Part shown: positions 1 to 6,086 of the stretch, one piece after another
Layout: each line of letters starts with the position of its first letter
How positions within the stretch are numbered: position 1 is the stretch's first letter
Made by a program: the position numbers and the translations under genes
The notes under the pieces: model-generated
Database searches by the model: none
Told to the model about the DNA's origin: nothing
What the model saw: the letters and a program-made list of their open reading frames with translations, nothing else
DNA from: Myxococcales bacterium
GTDB taxonomy: Bacteria > Myxococcota_A > Polyangia > Fen-1088
DNA length: 6,391 bases
Assembly (NCBI GenBank): GCA_003170035.1
Contig: PMZX01000271.1
Location: 19,576-25,966 of the forward strand
Reading direction: 5' to 3'

Positions 1-1121
1 TTGATTGAACTGCCGTCCAGGTAAACGCGCACGAGACCGCTCGACGCCTCGGCAAAGGACTCGAACGCGGCGTTCTCTATGTGGCGGGTCAGGACCTGCT
101 GCAAGCCGCGTGCGCCGGTCTCGCGCTTTATGCTCTCGGCCACGATCTTCTGAATGACCGGCTCCTCGACCTGAAGCTCGAAACCCTCTTCTTCGAATTC
201 CCGGGTGAGCCGGTCGACCACGTTCGATTTCAAGATGTCGGTCAGGGTGACCGCATCCAGCGGCTCGAACGGCACGAAACGCGAGAAACGCGCGAGCAGC
301 TCGGGCAGAAAGCCGTAGGCTTGGAAATTGGCCACGTGCTCGACCTCTTCCGGTGTGTAACTGACGGCAACCGCGTCCGGCGGGCTGCTGCCCTGGGGGC
401 TGCGGCCAAACCCGATGGAATCGCCAGCGGCGCGACGGCGTGCCACCTGTTGAAAACCGGAGAATGCCCCGGCCGCGATGAACGCCACATCGGCGGTCGA
501 CATCAGAACGTGATCGCTGTAGCTGGAATGGGTCAACTCGAGCGGCACCACAACCTCGGACGCCTCCAGCATCTTGAGCAACTCGCGCTGCACGCCCAGG
601 CCGGTGACGTCCTTGGTGGTCCCGGCACCGGCGAAGATCGCGTTGTTCTGGCCAGACGCGATCTTGTCGAACTCATCAAGACACACGATCCCGATGGCGG
701 CCAGCAGGGGATTGTCGTCCGCCGCGTGCAGCAGGCGGGTGAGGATCGTGCTCGGGTCCTGGCCGACATAGCCAGTTTCCGAGTAGGTGGTGATGTCGAT
801 GATCACGGTGGGCAGGTGCAGGATCTGCTGGAACAGCAGCTCGACCAGAAAGGTCTTGCCGCACCCGGTGGGCCCTATGAGCAGGGTGTTAGACTTGGGC
901 AGAAGCTGCTCGCGCTTGACCCCGTCGACGTAGATGCGCTTGATGCGGCGGACATGGCGGTAGGCCATGAGGGCGACCGCCCGACGTGCCTGGTTCTGGC
1001 CGCGGTAGCCAAGCTCCTCGAGCCGCCGGTAGATCTCACGCGGCGACGGCACGGGCAGCGCCTTGGCGAACCTGACCAGGTGCTCGAGGCCGGACCTGCG
1101 CGACTTCTTGAGCTGTTCCAC
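1..1121 (-). CDS. ClpX-like AAA+ ATPase (protein unfoldase), zinc-finger-less, C-terminus cut by window edge
   Basis: Translating the minus strand from GTG at 1121 gives 373 residues with no stop before the left edge. The protein aligns through the whole ClpX ATPase core: a PSPREI segment (26-30) matching the start of the AAA+ module, Walker A GPTGCGKT (83-90), pore loop GYVG (117-120), Walker B GIVCLDEFDK with D149/E150, the IGF loop in SIGFGR (235-240), an arginine-finger candidate R278 (LLARFS), and sensor 2 TGARGL with R338. ClpX is a hexameric cytoplasmic unfoldase that feeds proteins to ClpP. Unlike classical ClpX it has no N-terminal zinc-binding domain: only about 25 residues precede the core and the only cysteines are C87 and C147. 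The RKH pore loop is also not recognisable. An in-frame TAG at 1136-1134 limits the start to TTG 1130 or GTG 1121; neither has a well-spaced Shine-Dalgarno site. About 40 residues are probably missing at the C-terminus. It lies 62 bases downstream of a lipoprotein gene and may be co-transcribed with it. Family assignment is strong; identity as the true ClpX is doubtful. Confidence 0.9.
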   Translation of the reverse strand, partial: MEQLKKSRRSGLEHLVRFAKALPVPSPREIYRRLEELGYRGQNQARRAVALMAYRHVRRIKRIYVDGVKREQLLPKSNTLLIGPTGCGKTFLVELLFQQILHLPTVIIDITTYSETGYVGQDPSTILTRLLHAADDNPLLAAIGIVCLDEFDKIASGQNNAIFAGAGTTKDVTGLGVQRELLKMLEASEVVVPLELTHSSYSDHVLMSTADVAFIAAGAFSGFQQVARRRAAGDSIGFGRSPQGSSPPDAVAVSYTPEEVEHVANFQAYGFLPELLARFSRFVPFEPLDAVTLTDILKSNVVDRLTREFEEEGFELQVEEPVIQKIVAESIKRETGARGLQQVLTRHIENAAFESFAEASSGLVRVYLDGSSI

Positions 1122-1183
1122 CCTTGCCAAAGGCTAGCACAAAGCGCGAGCCTCTGAGCGGATTGGGTTGTTGCCGAAGGGGG

Positions 1184-2149
1184 TTAGGGAATGGTCCCGT
1201 GCGACTGCGACTTGATTTGGTCGGCGAGCCCCTGATCGATCGCACCCTTGGAGACGGCCAACGACAGAAGGTAGCCTTCGATGCCGGCCGAACTGCCATC
1301 GTACAGCGCTCCCGCCGTCTTGCGCAGAATCTTGCCCTCGCTGATCTCGGTATCCTCGATCGCGTTTGTGCCGGCTGTTGCTTTTACGAGCATCCCTCGA
1401 TACCCCAGACGGGCTGGCCGGACCGTCTCATTGGCGCTGGCCATGGGCCGGACCAAGGGGGCGCTACCCAGGCGAGCCCGCACTTCCGCCACCTCAGACG
1501 GTTCGAGGGTGAAGACCGGGTTCGGCATACCGGAGAACACGTCGATTGTGACCTTCCACACTTCCGCCGGGGGTGCGTCTGCCGGCGGCGAGCCGCCGCT
1601 CGCGCTCACACCTCCCGTGCTGCTGCTTGCACTGGCGCTTCCGCCCAAGGAGTCGCCCCCGACTGCGCCGGTTGTCGCCCCGCCGGTGCCGCCGCTAGAA
1701 ACGGCCCCTCCGACTTGGGAGGCTGTGCTGCCCCCGCCGGGCGTGGCACTGCTGGCTCCTGCGCTGCCCCCTGAGGAAGTCACGCCGCCGCTCGCGGTCA
1801 CTCCTCCCGTGCTGGTGCTGGTACCGGCACTTCCGCCCGAGGAGGCACCAGCGACCGCGCCCGTCGCCGCCCCGCCGGTGCCGCCGCCAGGCGCGCCGCC
1901 GCCGGCCTGGACAGTCGTGCTGCCCTCGCCGGCCGTGGCACCACTGGCGTCCGCGCCCCCGTCGTTCCCGGCGCCCCCGCCTGCGGCGGCATCCTCAACT
2001 GGCGCCGGCCTCGTGCCGCTGGCATGCAGTCCGTTTTGTCGTCCACAGCCTGCCAGGACGACAGCGACCGCAAGCAGGAAATGCCCCCCAATCGAACGAC
2101 CGGTCATCAATGCTGCCGGCCGCGCGGTGCCTCGCTTGGTTGCGTTCAT
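1184..2149 (-). CDS. Lipoprotein with Gly/Ser/Thr-rich repeat linker and unknown C-terminal domain
   Basis: The 321-residue product begins with a basic stretch and a hydrophobic segment (about 22-33) ending in the lipobox LAGC, so Cys35 would be lipidated and the protein anchored in the envelope. Residues about 55-190 are low-complexity Gly, Ser, Ala and Thr, typical of a flexible spacer, and contain an internal duplication (residues 89-122 and 153-186). A compact domain follows at about 198-321, opening with [19 protein letters not shown] do not recognise this domain and assign no function. The start at 2149 is supported by GGAAGG at 2161-2156, six bases upstream; an inner Met15 (2107) would give a more usual signal-peptide length but has no ribosome binding site. 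A promoter with TTGACC and TAGCAT lies just upstream. The ClpX-like gene follows on the same strand. The long plus-strand reading frame over this gene is an artefact of GC-rich composition: it lacks domain features, while this strand shows a lipobox, ribosome site and promoter. Confidence 0.85.
   Translation of the reverse strand: MNATKRGTARPAALMTGRSIGGHFLLAVAVVLAGCGRQNGLHASGTRPAPVEDAAAGGGAGNDGGADASGATAGEGSTTVQAGGGAPGGGTGGAATGAVAGASSGGSAGTSTSTGGVTASGGVTSSGGSAGASSATPGGGSTASQVGGAVSSGGTGGATTGAVGGDSLGGSASASSSTGGVSASGGSPPADAPPAEVWKVTIDVFSGMPNPVFTLEPSEVAEVRARLGSAPLVRPMASANETVRPARLGYRGMLVKATAGTNAIEDTEISEGKILRKTAGALYDGSSAGIEGYLLSLAVSKGAIDQGLADQIKSQSHGTIP
1592..1885 (-). repeat. Internal duplication in the lipoprotein linker (two about 102-bp copies, 192-base offset)
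   Basis: DNA at 1592-1693 and 1784-1885 is clearly similar; both begin GCCGCCGCTCGCG and end GCCCCGCCGGTGCC on the plus strand. They encode residues 153-186 and 89-122 of the lipoprotein, sharing the pattern GGTGGA-TGAV followed by STGGV-ASGG. The offset is 64 codons, so the frame is kept. The sequence between copies is also Gly/Ser-rich and partly resembles them, suggesting linker growth by unequal recombination or slippage. Confidence 0.75.
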
Positions 2150-2155
2150 GCTGCG

Positions 2156-2161
2156 CCTTCC
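2156..2161 (-). promoter_or_regulatory. Ribosome binding site of the lipoprotein gene
   Basis: GGAAGG on the minus strand, six bases before ATG 2149. It decides the start in favour of the longer product over the inner Met at 2107, which has no such site. Confidence 0.65.
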
Positions 2162-2172
2162 ACGCGCTCGTC

Positions 2173-2200
2173 ATGCTAGCTGTGCTGTCCCGGCGGTCAA
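2173..2200 (-). promoter_or_regulatory. Sigma-70-type promoter for the lipoprotein (and possibly clpX-like) gene
   Basis: On the minus strand, TTGACC (2200-2195) matches five of six bases of the -35 consensus and TAGCAT (2178-2173) four of six of the -10 consensus, 16 bases apart. Transcription would start near 2166, giving a leader of roughly 17 bases that just includes the GGAAGG ribosome site. No other promoter is evident for the downstream ClpX-like gene. Confidence 0.55.
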
Positions 2201-2422
2201 TAGCGACCAGCAGTATTCCGCTGGCCCGGAGAAATTGTACTTGTGCGCGTTCGGGAGCGTAGGCGAAAGCGTGCGATCAGCGATCGGCTGCCGCCGGGCT
2301 CGCCGTCATTGCCCCAATCACCCACACCGCACCCCGCCACGCCGGCCTCCGACCTCACTATCGCCGTTGACGGATCGTGCCCTGGCTGGGAGACTTGCGT
2401 GCTCAACCCCGCAACCGATTTT

Positions 2423-2427
2423 GGAGA
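2423..2427 (+). promoter_or_regulatory. Ribosome binding site of metK
   Basis: GGAGA lies eight bases before ATG 2436. This fixes the metK start, although the same frame stays open far upstream (to 1281) across the antisense of the lipoprotein gene. Confidence 0.75.
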
Positions 2428-2435
2428 CCATCCGC

Positions 2436-3695
2436 ATGTCTGAGTATTTGTTCACATCCGAGAGCGTTACCGAAGGCCACCCCGACAAGCTGTGCGACCA
2501 GGTGTCGGACGGCGTGCTCGACGCCATCATCAGCGAAGACAAGACCTGCCGGGTGGCCTGCGAGGCCCTGACCAAGACCGGCTTCGTGATGGTGGCCGGC
2601 GAGATCACGACCACAGCCAAGGTCGAGTTTCCCGCCATCGTGCGCGACGTGGTCAAGGGCATCGGCTACGAGGATTCGGCCATGGGCTTCGACTGGAAGA
2701 CCTGCGGGGTGCTGGTGGCTATCGAGCGCCAGTCGCCTGACATCGCCCAAGGGGTGGACGGCCACGGCGTCTATACCCACGACGAGCAGGGCGCGGGCGA
2801 TCAAGGAATGATGTTCGGCTACGCCTGCGACGAGACGCCCGAGCTGATGCCGGCGCCCATCATGCTGGCGCACAAGCTGGCCAAGCGGCTGTCGGATGTG
2901 CGCAAGAAGCGCATCGTGGATTTCTTCCGTCCCGACGGCAAGAGCCAGGTCACGATTCGCTACGACGAGAAGAACCAGCCGGTCGCCATCGACGCCGTTG
3001 TCATTTCCACCCAGCATAGCGAGAGCGTGAAGTACAAGCTCTTGCGCGAGGTGGTGATGGAAGAAGTCATCAAGCCGGTGCTGCCCGCTCGCCTGGTGAC
3101 GGGCAAGACCAAGTACTTCATCAACCCCACCGGCCGGTTCGTGGTGGGCGGTCCCATGGGTGACTCGGGGCTGACCGGTCGCAAGATCATCGTGGACACC
3201 TACGGCGGCATGGGACGCCACGGTGGCGGGGCGTTCTCGGGCAAGGATCCCTCCAAGGTCGATCGGTCCGCCTGCTACTACGCGCGCTACATCGCCAAGA
3301 ACCTGGTGGCGTCCGGCCTGGCCCGTCGCTGCGAGGTGCAGCTTGCCTACGCCATCGGCGTGGCGGAACCGGTGTCGCTGCTGGTGCAGAGTTTCGGCAC
3401 CGGCGCCCTGCCCGACGACCGCCTGTCCGAGCTGGTGCAGGCCAACTTCGACGCGCGCCCTGGCGCCCTGATCCGCGAGCTTGACCTGCGCCGTCCCATC
3501 TTCCGCAAGACCGCGGCCTACGGTCACTTCGGCCGCAGCGACGCCGAGTTCACCTGGGAGCGCACCGACCGGGCCGAGGCGCTGCGCGAGGCCGCCAAGG
3601 GTGTCAATGGCGCGAGCAAGTCGGCCCGTGCGACCAAACGTCCGAGCAAGAACGGCTCCGCGCGCGCCAACGGGGCTAGCGCGAACGCCGAGTAA
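2436..3695 (+). CDS. metK: S-adenosylmethionine synthetase (methionine adenosyltransferase)
   Basis: This cytoplasmic enzyme makes S-adenosylmethionine, phosphate and diphosphate from methionine and ATP, supplying the methyl donor for the cell. The 419-residue product matches MetK end to end: [11 protein letters not shown] (8-18) with the catalytic His15, signature 1 [12 protein letters not shown] (119-130), the conserved segment [20 protein letters not shown] (228-247), signature 2 GGGAFSGKD (263-271), and the closing AYGHFGR (361-367). ATG 2436 is chosen because [10 protein letters not shown] is the family N-terminus and a GGAGA site precedes it. The usual MetK is about 385-400 residues; this one has about 31 extra after residue 388, rich in Ala, Ser, Asn, Lys and Arg and likely disordered. 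Its last codons overlap the 3' end of the convergent kinase gene by 20 bases. It appears to be a single-gene transcription unit; no ahcY or met gene is adjacent in the window. Confidence 0.97.
   Translation: MSEYLFTSESVTEGHPDKLCDQVSDGVLDAIISEDKTCRVACEALTKTGFVMVAGEITTTAKVEFPAIVRDVVKGIGYEDSAMGFDWKTCGVLVAIERQSPDIAQGVDGHGVYTHDEQGAGDQGMMFGYACDETPELMPAPIMLAHKLAKRLSDVRKKRIVDFFRPDGKSQVTIRYDEKNQPVAIDAVVISTQHSESVKYKLLREVVMEEVIKPVLPARLVTGKTKYFINPTGRFVVGGPMGDSGLTGRKIIVDTYGGMGRHGGGAFSGKDPSKVDRSACYYARYIAKNLVASGLARRCEVQLAYAIGVAEPVSLLVQSFGTGALPDDRLSELVQANFDARPGALIRELDLRRPIFRKTAAYGHFGRSDAEFTWERTDRAEALREAAKGVNGASKSARATKRPSKNGSARANGASANAE
3676..3695. other. Tail-to-tail overlap of metK and the kinase gene
   Basis: metK ends with TAA at 3693-3695 on the plus strand; the kinase gene ends with TAG at 3678-3676 on the minus strand. 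The coding regions share 20 bases and there is no room for a terminator between them. Transcription of each gene must run into, or end within, the other. Confidence 0.85.
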
Positions 3696-5133
3696 ACGTC
3701 GTCGCTTTCACCGCCTCGACCACCTGTTCGGCCGGCGGCCGCGCTTTGAAGCGGACTTCGGTGTGCGCCAGGATGTCGTGCAGGGCCAGCCGTCTGGGAT
3801 GGAAGGCGACCAGGAGGAATCCCGCCAGGTACGCGACCAGGATCGCAGTTGCCAGCGCGACGTAGAGTGCCGGCAACGCGAGTTGCGACAGGGTCAGACT
3901 GGCCATGCGAAAGGCCACGTGCTGGTCGCGGTGCAGGGAATAGACCACCACGGCCAGCAGTGTCCAGGCCAACGGGCCCCAGGCAAAGACCAGGAACCGG
4001 ATCAGCGCCGCTTTCCACGAAATGCGGCTGCCCGCTGGATCTTCGACCCGGATGCCGAGCAGCCACTTGCCCGCGGTTTGCCCCAGGAAATGGTGGCAGA
4101 GGACGAAGTAGGCAAGCGCCACAGCAATGACCCACGGGCCGGCGAAGTAGCCAGCCGCCCCCAGCAGAACCGCGTCGATGGCCAGGGCGATCCCGCGCGT
4201 GCGAAACCCGGATAGCTCGCGCCGGTCAGCGCGTGCCGACTCCAGCGCCGCCAGCAGCTCGTCGTAGTTGGCAAAACGTGCCGCGGGCTCCTTGGCCATC
4301 ATGCGCTCGGCGATGCGGGCCAATACCTCGGGCACGTTGGGATTGACCACGCGTACCGGCGGGGCCTTGTCGGTGACGTGCATCGAAATCACGCCGACCG
4401 GCGAGGGGCCGGTAAACGGCGGCCGGCCGCACAGCATGTGGTAGAGCGCGCAGCCGAGCGAGTAGATGTCCGAGCGAAGGTCGACGGTGCCGCCGCGTCC
4501 CTGCTCGGGTGACATGTAAAGCGGCGAGCCGATGATGGCCCCGTCGCGCGTGAGCTGCGAGTCACCGAGCATGCTCTTGACCAGCCCGAAGTCGAGAATC
4601 TTGATGCCCGCCTCGCGATCGAGCATCAGGTTAGATGGCTTGACGTCGCGATGAACGAAGCCCTGGGCAGAGGCGGCGCGCAGGCCGCGGGCCGCGGCGA
4701 TGGTGTATTCCAGGGCCTCGGCCCAGGGCAGCGGCTGCGGCCGAGCCAGCAGCGAGTCCAGTCCCGGCCCTTCCAGATACTCCATGACGAAGAAGTGAAA
4801 CCCGCGGTCCTCCCCGATGAAATAGATCTGCGCGATGTTGGGATGGCGCAACCTCGCCTGCGCGCGCGCCTCGCGCTCGAAGCGAACCACCACCTCCGGG
4901 TCGTGGGCGATCTCGGGCGCCAGCACCTTGATGGCTACCGGGCGTTCCAGCGACGTGTCGCTGCCGTAGTAGACCGCGCCCATGCCCCCGCGGCCGAGCA
5001 GACGCACGACCTCGAAATGCTTGAGGCAGGTGCCTTCCAGCGCGTCGGCGGACACGCGGGCCTCCATCTCGGTCGGGTTGCGGACCAGGATCGTGGCGTC
5101 GAGAGAAGGAAGGCTTTTCTCTCCGTCGCTCAT
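3676..5133 (-). CDS. Membrane-anchored Ser/Thr protein kinase with C-terminal RDD domain
   Basis: From ATG 5133 the product has 485 residues. Residues about 40-300 form a Hanks-type kinase with all key elements: glycine loop GRGGMGAVY (47-55), VAIK with Lys69, helix-C Glu88, catalytic HRDVKPSN (161-168), DFG (181-183), activation segment through [11 protein letters not shown] (201-211), and [10 protein letters not shown] (218-227). It should be active and phosphorylate Ser/Thr on unknown targets. Residues about 308-462 are an RDD domain: RGIALAID (313-320), [13 protein letters not shown] (351-363) and [12 protein letters not shown] (449-460), with hydrophobic segments near 314-330, 333-349, 376-398 and 414-444. 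This places the kinase domain in the cytoplasm at the inner membrane. No extracellular sensor domain such as PASTA is present. The frame is open to 5241, but MSDGEK at 5133 is preferred because the upstream part covers strong inverted repeats and is Gly/Ala/Pro-rich; ATG 5190 is the alternative. No clear Shine-Dalgarno precedes 5133, so the start is uncertain. The gene for a small envelope protein lies upstream on the same strand. Confidence 0.93.
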   Translation of the reverse strand: MSDGEKSLPSLDATILVRNPTEMEARVSADALEGTCLKHFEVVRLLGRGGMGAVYYGSDTSLERPVAIKVLAPEIAHDPEVVVRFEREARAQARLRHPNIAQIYFIGEDRGFHFFVMEYLEGPGLDSLLARPQPLPWAEALEYTIAAARGLRAASAQGFVHRDVKPSNLMLDREAGIKILDFGLVKSMLGDSQLTRDGAIIGSPLYMSPEQGRGGTVDLRSDIYSLGCALYHMLCGRPPFTGPSPVGVISMHVTDKAPPVRVVNPNVPEVLARIAERMMAKEPAARFANYDELLAALESARADRRELSGFRTRGIALAIDAVLLGAAGYFAGPWVIAVALAYFVLCHHFLGQTAGKWLLGIRVEDPAGSRISWKAALIRFLVFAWGPLAWTLLAVVVYSLHRDQHVAFRMASLTLSQLALPALYVALATAILVAYLAGFLLVAFHPRRLALHDILAHTEVRFKARPPAEQVVEAVKATTFTRRSR

Positions 5134-5151
5134 GGGCAAAGAGCATAGCGC

Positions 5152-5161
5152 AGAACGTTCT
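5152..5161. promoter_or_regulatory. 10-bp perfect palindrome upstream of the kinase gene
   Basis: AGAACGTTCT is its own reverse complement and ends 18 bases before the kinase start codon at 5133. It could be a dimeric repressor site or a transcript fold near the start; nothing identifies a factor. Confidence 0.4.
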
Positions 5162-5165
5162 AGAT

Positions 5166-5190
5166 ATGGGAACCCTGGAAGGGTTCCCAT
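5166..5190. repeat. Perfect inverted repeat, 10-bp arms and 5-base loop
   Basis: The arms ATGGGAACCC (5166-5175) and GGGTTCCCAT (5181-5190) are exact reverse complements around TGGAA. Neither side is followed by a T-run: the plus side continues with a run of seven C, the minus side with ATCTAG. It is therefore not a standard intrinsic terminator. It sits 33-57 bases upstream of the kinase start and could be an operator, a leader hairpin or a processing site. Confidence 0.7.
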
Positions 5191-5209
5191 TCCCCCCCGC
5201 GATGGTGCG

Positions 5210-5228
5210 CCGCCGGCAGAGCCGGCGG
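5210..5228. repeat. Perfect inverted repeat, 8-bp arms and 3-base loop
   Basis: CCGCCGGC (5210-5217) and GCCGGCGG (5221-5228) flank AGA. All stem pairs are G-C, so it would be very stable in RNA. It lies 82 bases beyond the stop of the upstream membrane-protein gene on the minus strand and could help end or stabilise that transcript, but it has no T-run. Confidence 0.55.
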
Positions 5229-5309
5229 GCTCCCCACGCACCTACGCGTCTCCTACGGATCGCGGTTTTCGGAAATCAGGCCTTGGTCTGGGGGACTGGT
5301 CGTCTTGCA

Positions 5310-5930
5310 TCAGGGCCAGAGGACATCCTGCGGATGGCGCTGGTTCCAGGCGTTGATGACGTCGAGGCGGTCTTGTCGGTCTGGCCACATCGCCCAACCC
5401 AGCAGAAGCGCCGCAACTGTCAGCACCCCACCCGATATAGCCGTAGCAGCGTTTCCGGTGGTCCAATGGCCCTCGTTGAGCCTCATGATGGCTCCAAGCC
5501 CGAGAGTCCCAAGACCAAGAATGGCGCCAACCCCGGCCACATTCTTCGCGGCCGTTCTCCTCGATGCAAGCTGGTCAGCCTGTTCGGACACCAAGGGGTC
5601 CGACCTCGTCAGCTCTGCCAGTCGGGCCGCATCGTCCACGAAGACTGGGAGCGGAGGTTGGACAGGAACGCAGGCGCACTCCGCTGCCTTGGCTGTTGTC
5701 GCCGGGGCCGTCTTTTCGGATTCGATCTTGCCGCCGGCCGCACTCGGGGATGCCGGCGGGGTAGTGGTTGTGGACACAGGCGCTGCAGGTTTTTCTTCGG
5801 CCCGCGCAGGCGACGCCCGGAAAGCCACAAGAAGTGCAACCAGCAGAGTTCGCGTGAGCGGACGCAGCCTCGAACACCCGGACCCATGTCGTGCAATGAC
5901 ACCGCAGAACCGTCTCTCATGGCCCATCAT
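5310..5930 (-). CDS. Small exported/membrane protein with two predicted transmembrane helices, function unknown
   Basis: I do not recognise a named family. From ATG 5930 the product has 206 residues. A basic N-region and hydrophobic stretch (about 26-37) end in SPARA at residue 44, a good signal-peptidase I site before EEKP. A Pro/Thr/Ala-rich linker (about 47-82) and a small CAC motif (85-87) follow, then a charged segment DDAARLAELTRSDP (99-112). Two hydrophobic helices lie at about 129-149 (Gly-rich) and 161-182, and the short tail contains DVINAWNQRHP (190-200). The protein is thus predicted to span or sit at the envelope. ATG 5930 is preferred, with AAGG five bases upstream; the adjacent ATG 5927 is equally possible. 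The frame is open to 6377, but that part covers the divergent lipoprotein gene and is antisense shadow. The kinase gene lies 176 bases downstream on the same strand, so a shared transcript is possible but interrupted by strong dyads. Confidence 0.75.
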   Translation of the reverse strand: MMGHERRFCGVIARHGSGCSRLRPLTRTLLVALLVAFRASPARAEEKPAAPVSTTTTPPASPSAAGGKIESEKTAPATTAKAAECACVPVQPPLPVFVDDAARLAELTRSDPLVSEQADQLASRRTAAKNVAGVGAILGLGTLGLGAIMRLNEGHWTTGNAATAISGGVLTVAALLLGWAMWPDRQDRLDVINAWNQRHPQDVLWP

Positions 5931-5973
5931 GCTGGCCTTGATACCACACCTCGCGTTTTGGCGGAATGTGCGC

Positions 5974-5983
5974 GTCAATTGAC
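5974..5983. promoter_or_regulatory. Palindrome carrying -35-like sequences on both strands
   Basis: GTCAATTGAC is a perfect 10-bp palindrome. It gives TTGACA on the plus strand (5979-5984) and TTGACG on the minus strand (5978-5973). It could be an operator controlling both divergent genes; convincing -10 elements are not seen on either side. Confidence 0.35.
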
Positions 5984-5990
5984 AGCGTGA

Positions 5991-6032
5991 AGCCCCATCG
6001 TGCCATCTCCCCAAAGTGAGCAGGTTGGGGCT
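5991..6032 (+). other. Two mutually exclusive hairpins sharing one arm
   Basis: TGGGGCT at 6026-6032 pairs exactly with AGCCCCA at 5991-5997 (loop 28). TTGGGG at 6025-6030 also pairs exactly with CCCCAA at 6009-6014 (loop 10). Only one can form at a time, an arrangement seen in attenuators and riboswitches, but short GC-rich matches can arise by chance. If the transcript starts from the TTGACA candidate (about 6014), neither left arm would be transcribed intact. Confidence 0.3.
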
Positions 6033-6069
6033 ATGCTTCGAGGAACTCTCCGAGCCGCCGACTCGGTGG

Positions 6070-6081
6070 CAACTGCAGTTG
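6070..6081. promoter_or_regulatory. 12-bp perfect palindrome before the lipoprotein ribosome site
   Basis: CAACTGCAGTTG is fully self-complementary and ends five bases before the GGAGG ribosome site. It could bind a dimeric regulator in DNA, or affect access to the ribosome site in RNA. Confidence 0.4.
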
Positions 6082-6086
6082 GCGAG

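Larger units (their letters stand above)
2150..2435. other. Divergent intergenic region between lipoprotein gene and metK
   Basis: It holds the minus-strand promoter listed separately and the leader of metK. For metK only weak promoter candidates are visible: TTGACG at 2367-2372 without a convincing -10, and TTGTAC at 2235-2240. Small dyads are CCAGC/GCTGG (2207-2211, 2220-2224, loop 8), which lies just upstream of the minus-strand -35, and CGATC/GATCG (2274-2278, 2282-2286, loop 3). I looked for a SAM- or SAH-responsive riboswitch, plausible upstream of metK, and did not recognise a known class. No terminator or small gene is supported. Confidence 0.5.

Noticed and set aside
81..1157. Long plus-strand frame opposite the ClpX-like gene (358 residues)
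   Set aside because: It has no recognisable domain or ribosome site, while the minus strand encodes a full set of AAA+ motifs.
1592..1885. CRISPR array or mobile-element repeats
   Set aside because: Only two imperfect copies exist, they are within a coding linker and keep the reading frame; there are no regular spacers, target-site duplications or transposase.
1281..2435. In-frame N-terminal extension of metK giving an 804-residue protein
   Set aside because: The MetK family N-terminus begins at 2436 with its own ribosome site. The upstream part is Pro/Ala/Val-rich antisense of the lipoprotein gene and shows no domain.
2403..3527. Long minus-strand frame opposite metK (374 residues)
   Set aside because: It is a His/Gly/Ala/Val-rich shadow of a highly conserved gene, a common artefact in GC-rich DNA.
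5166..5190. Intrinsic terminator at the 25-base inverted repeat
   Set aside because: No T-run follows the stem on either strand; one side has a C-run instead.
5134..5241. Longer kinase N-terminus starting at 5241 or 5190
   Set aside because: The extra residues cover strong inverted repeats, are Gly/Ala/Pro-rich and lie outside the kinase fold. ATG 5190 cannot be fully excluded because 5133 lacks a clear ribosome site.
5305..5982. Plus-strand frames over the two-helix membrane protein gene
   Set aside because: They show no signal peptide or domain and no ribosome site, while the minus strand has a coherent signal, linker and helix layout.
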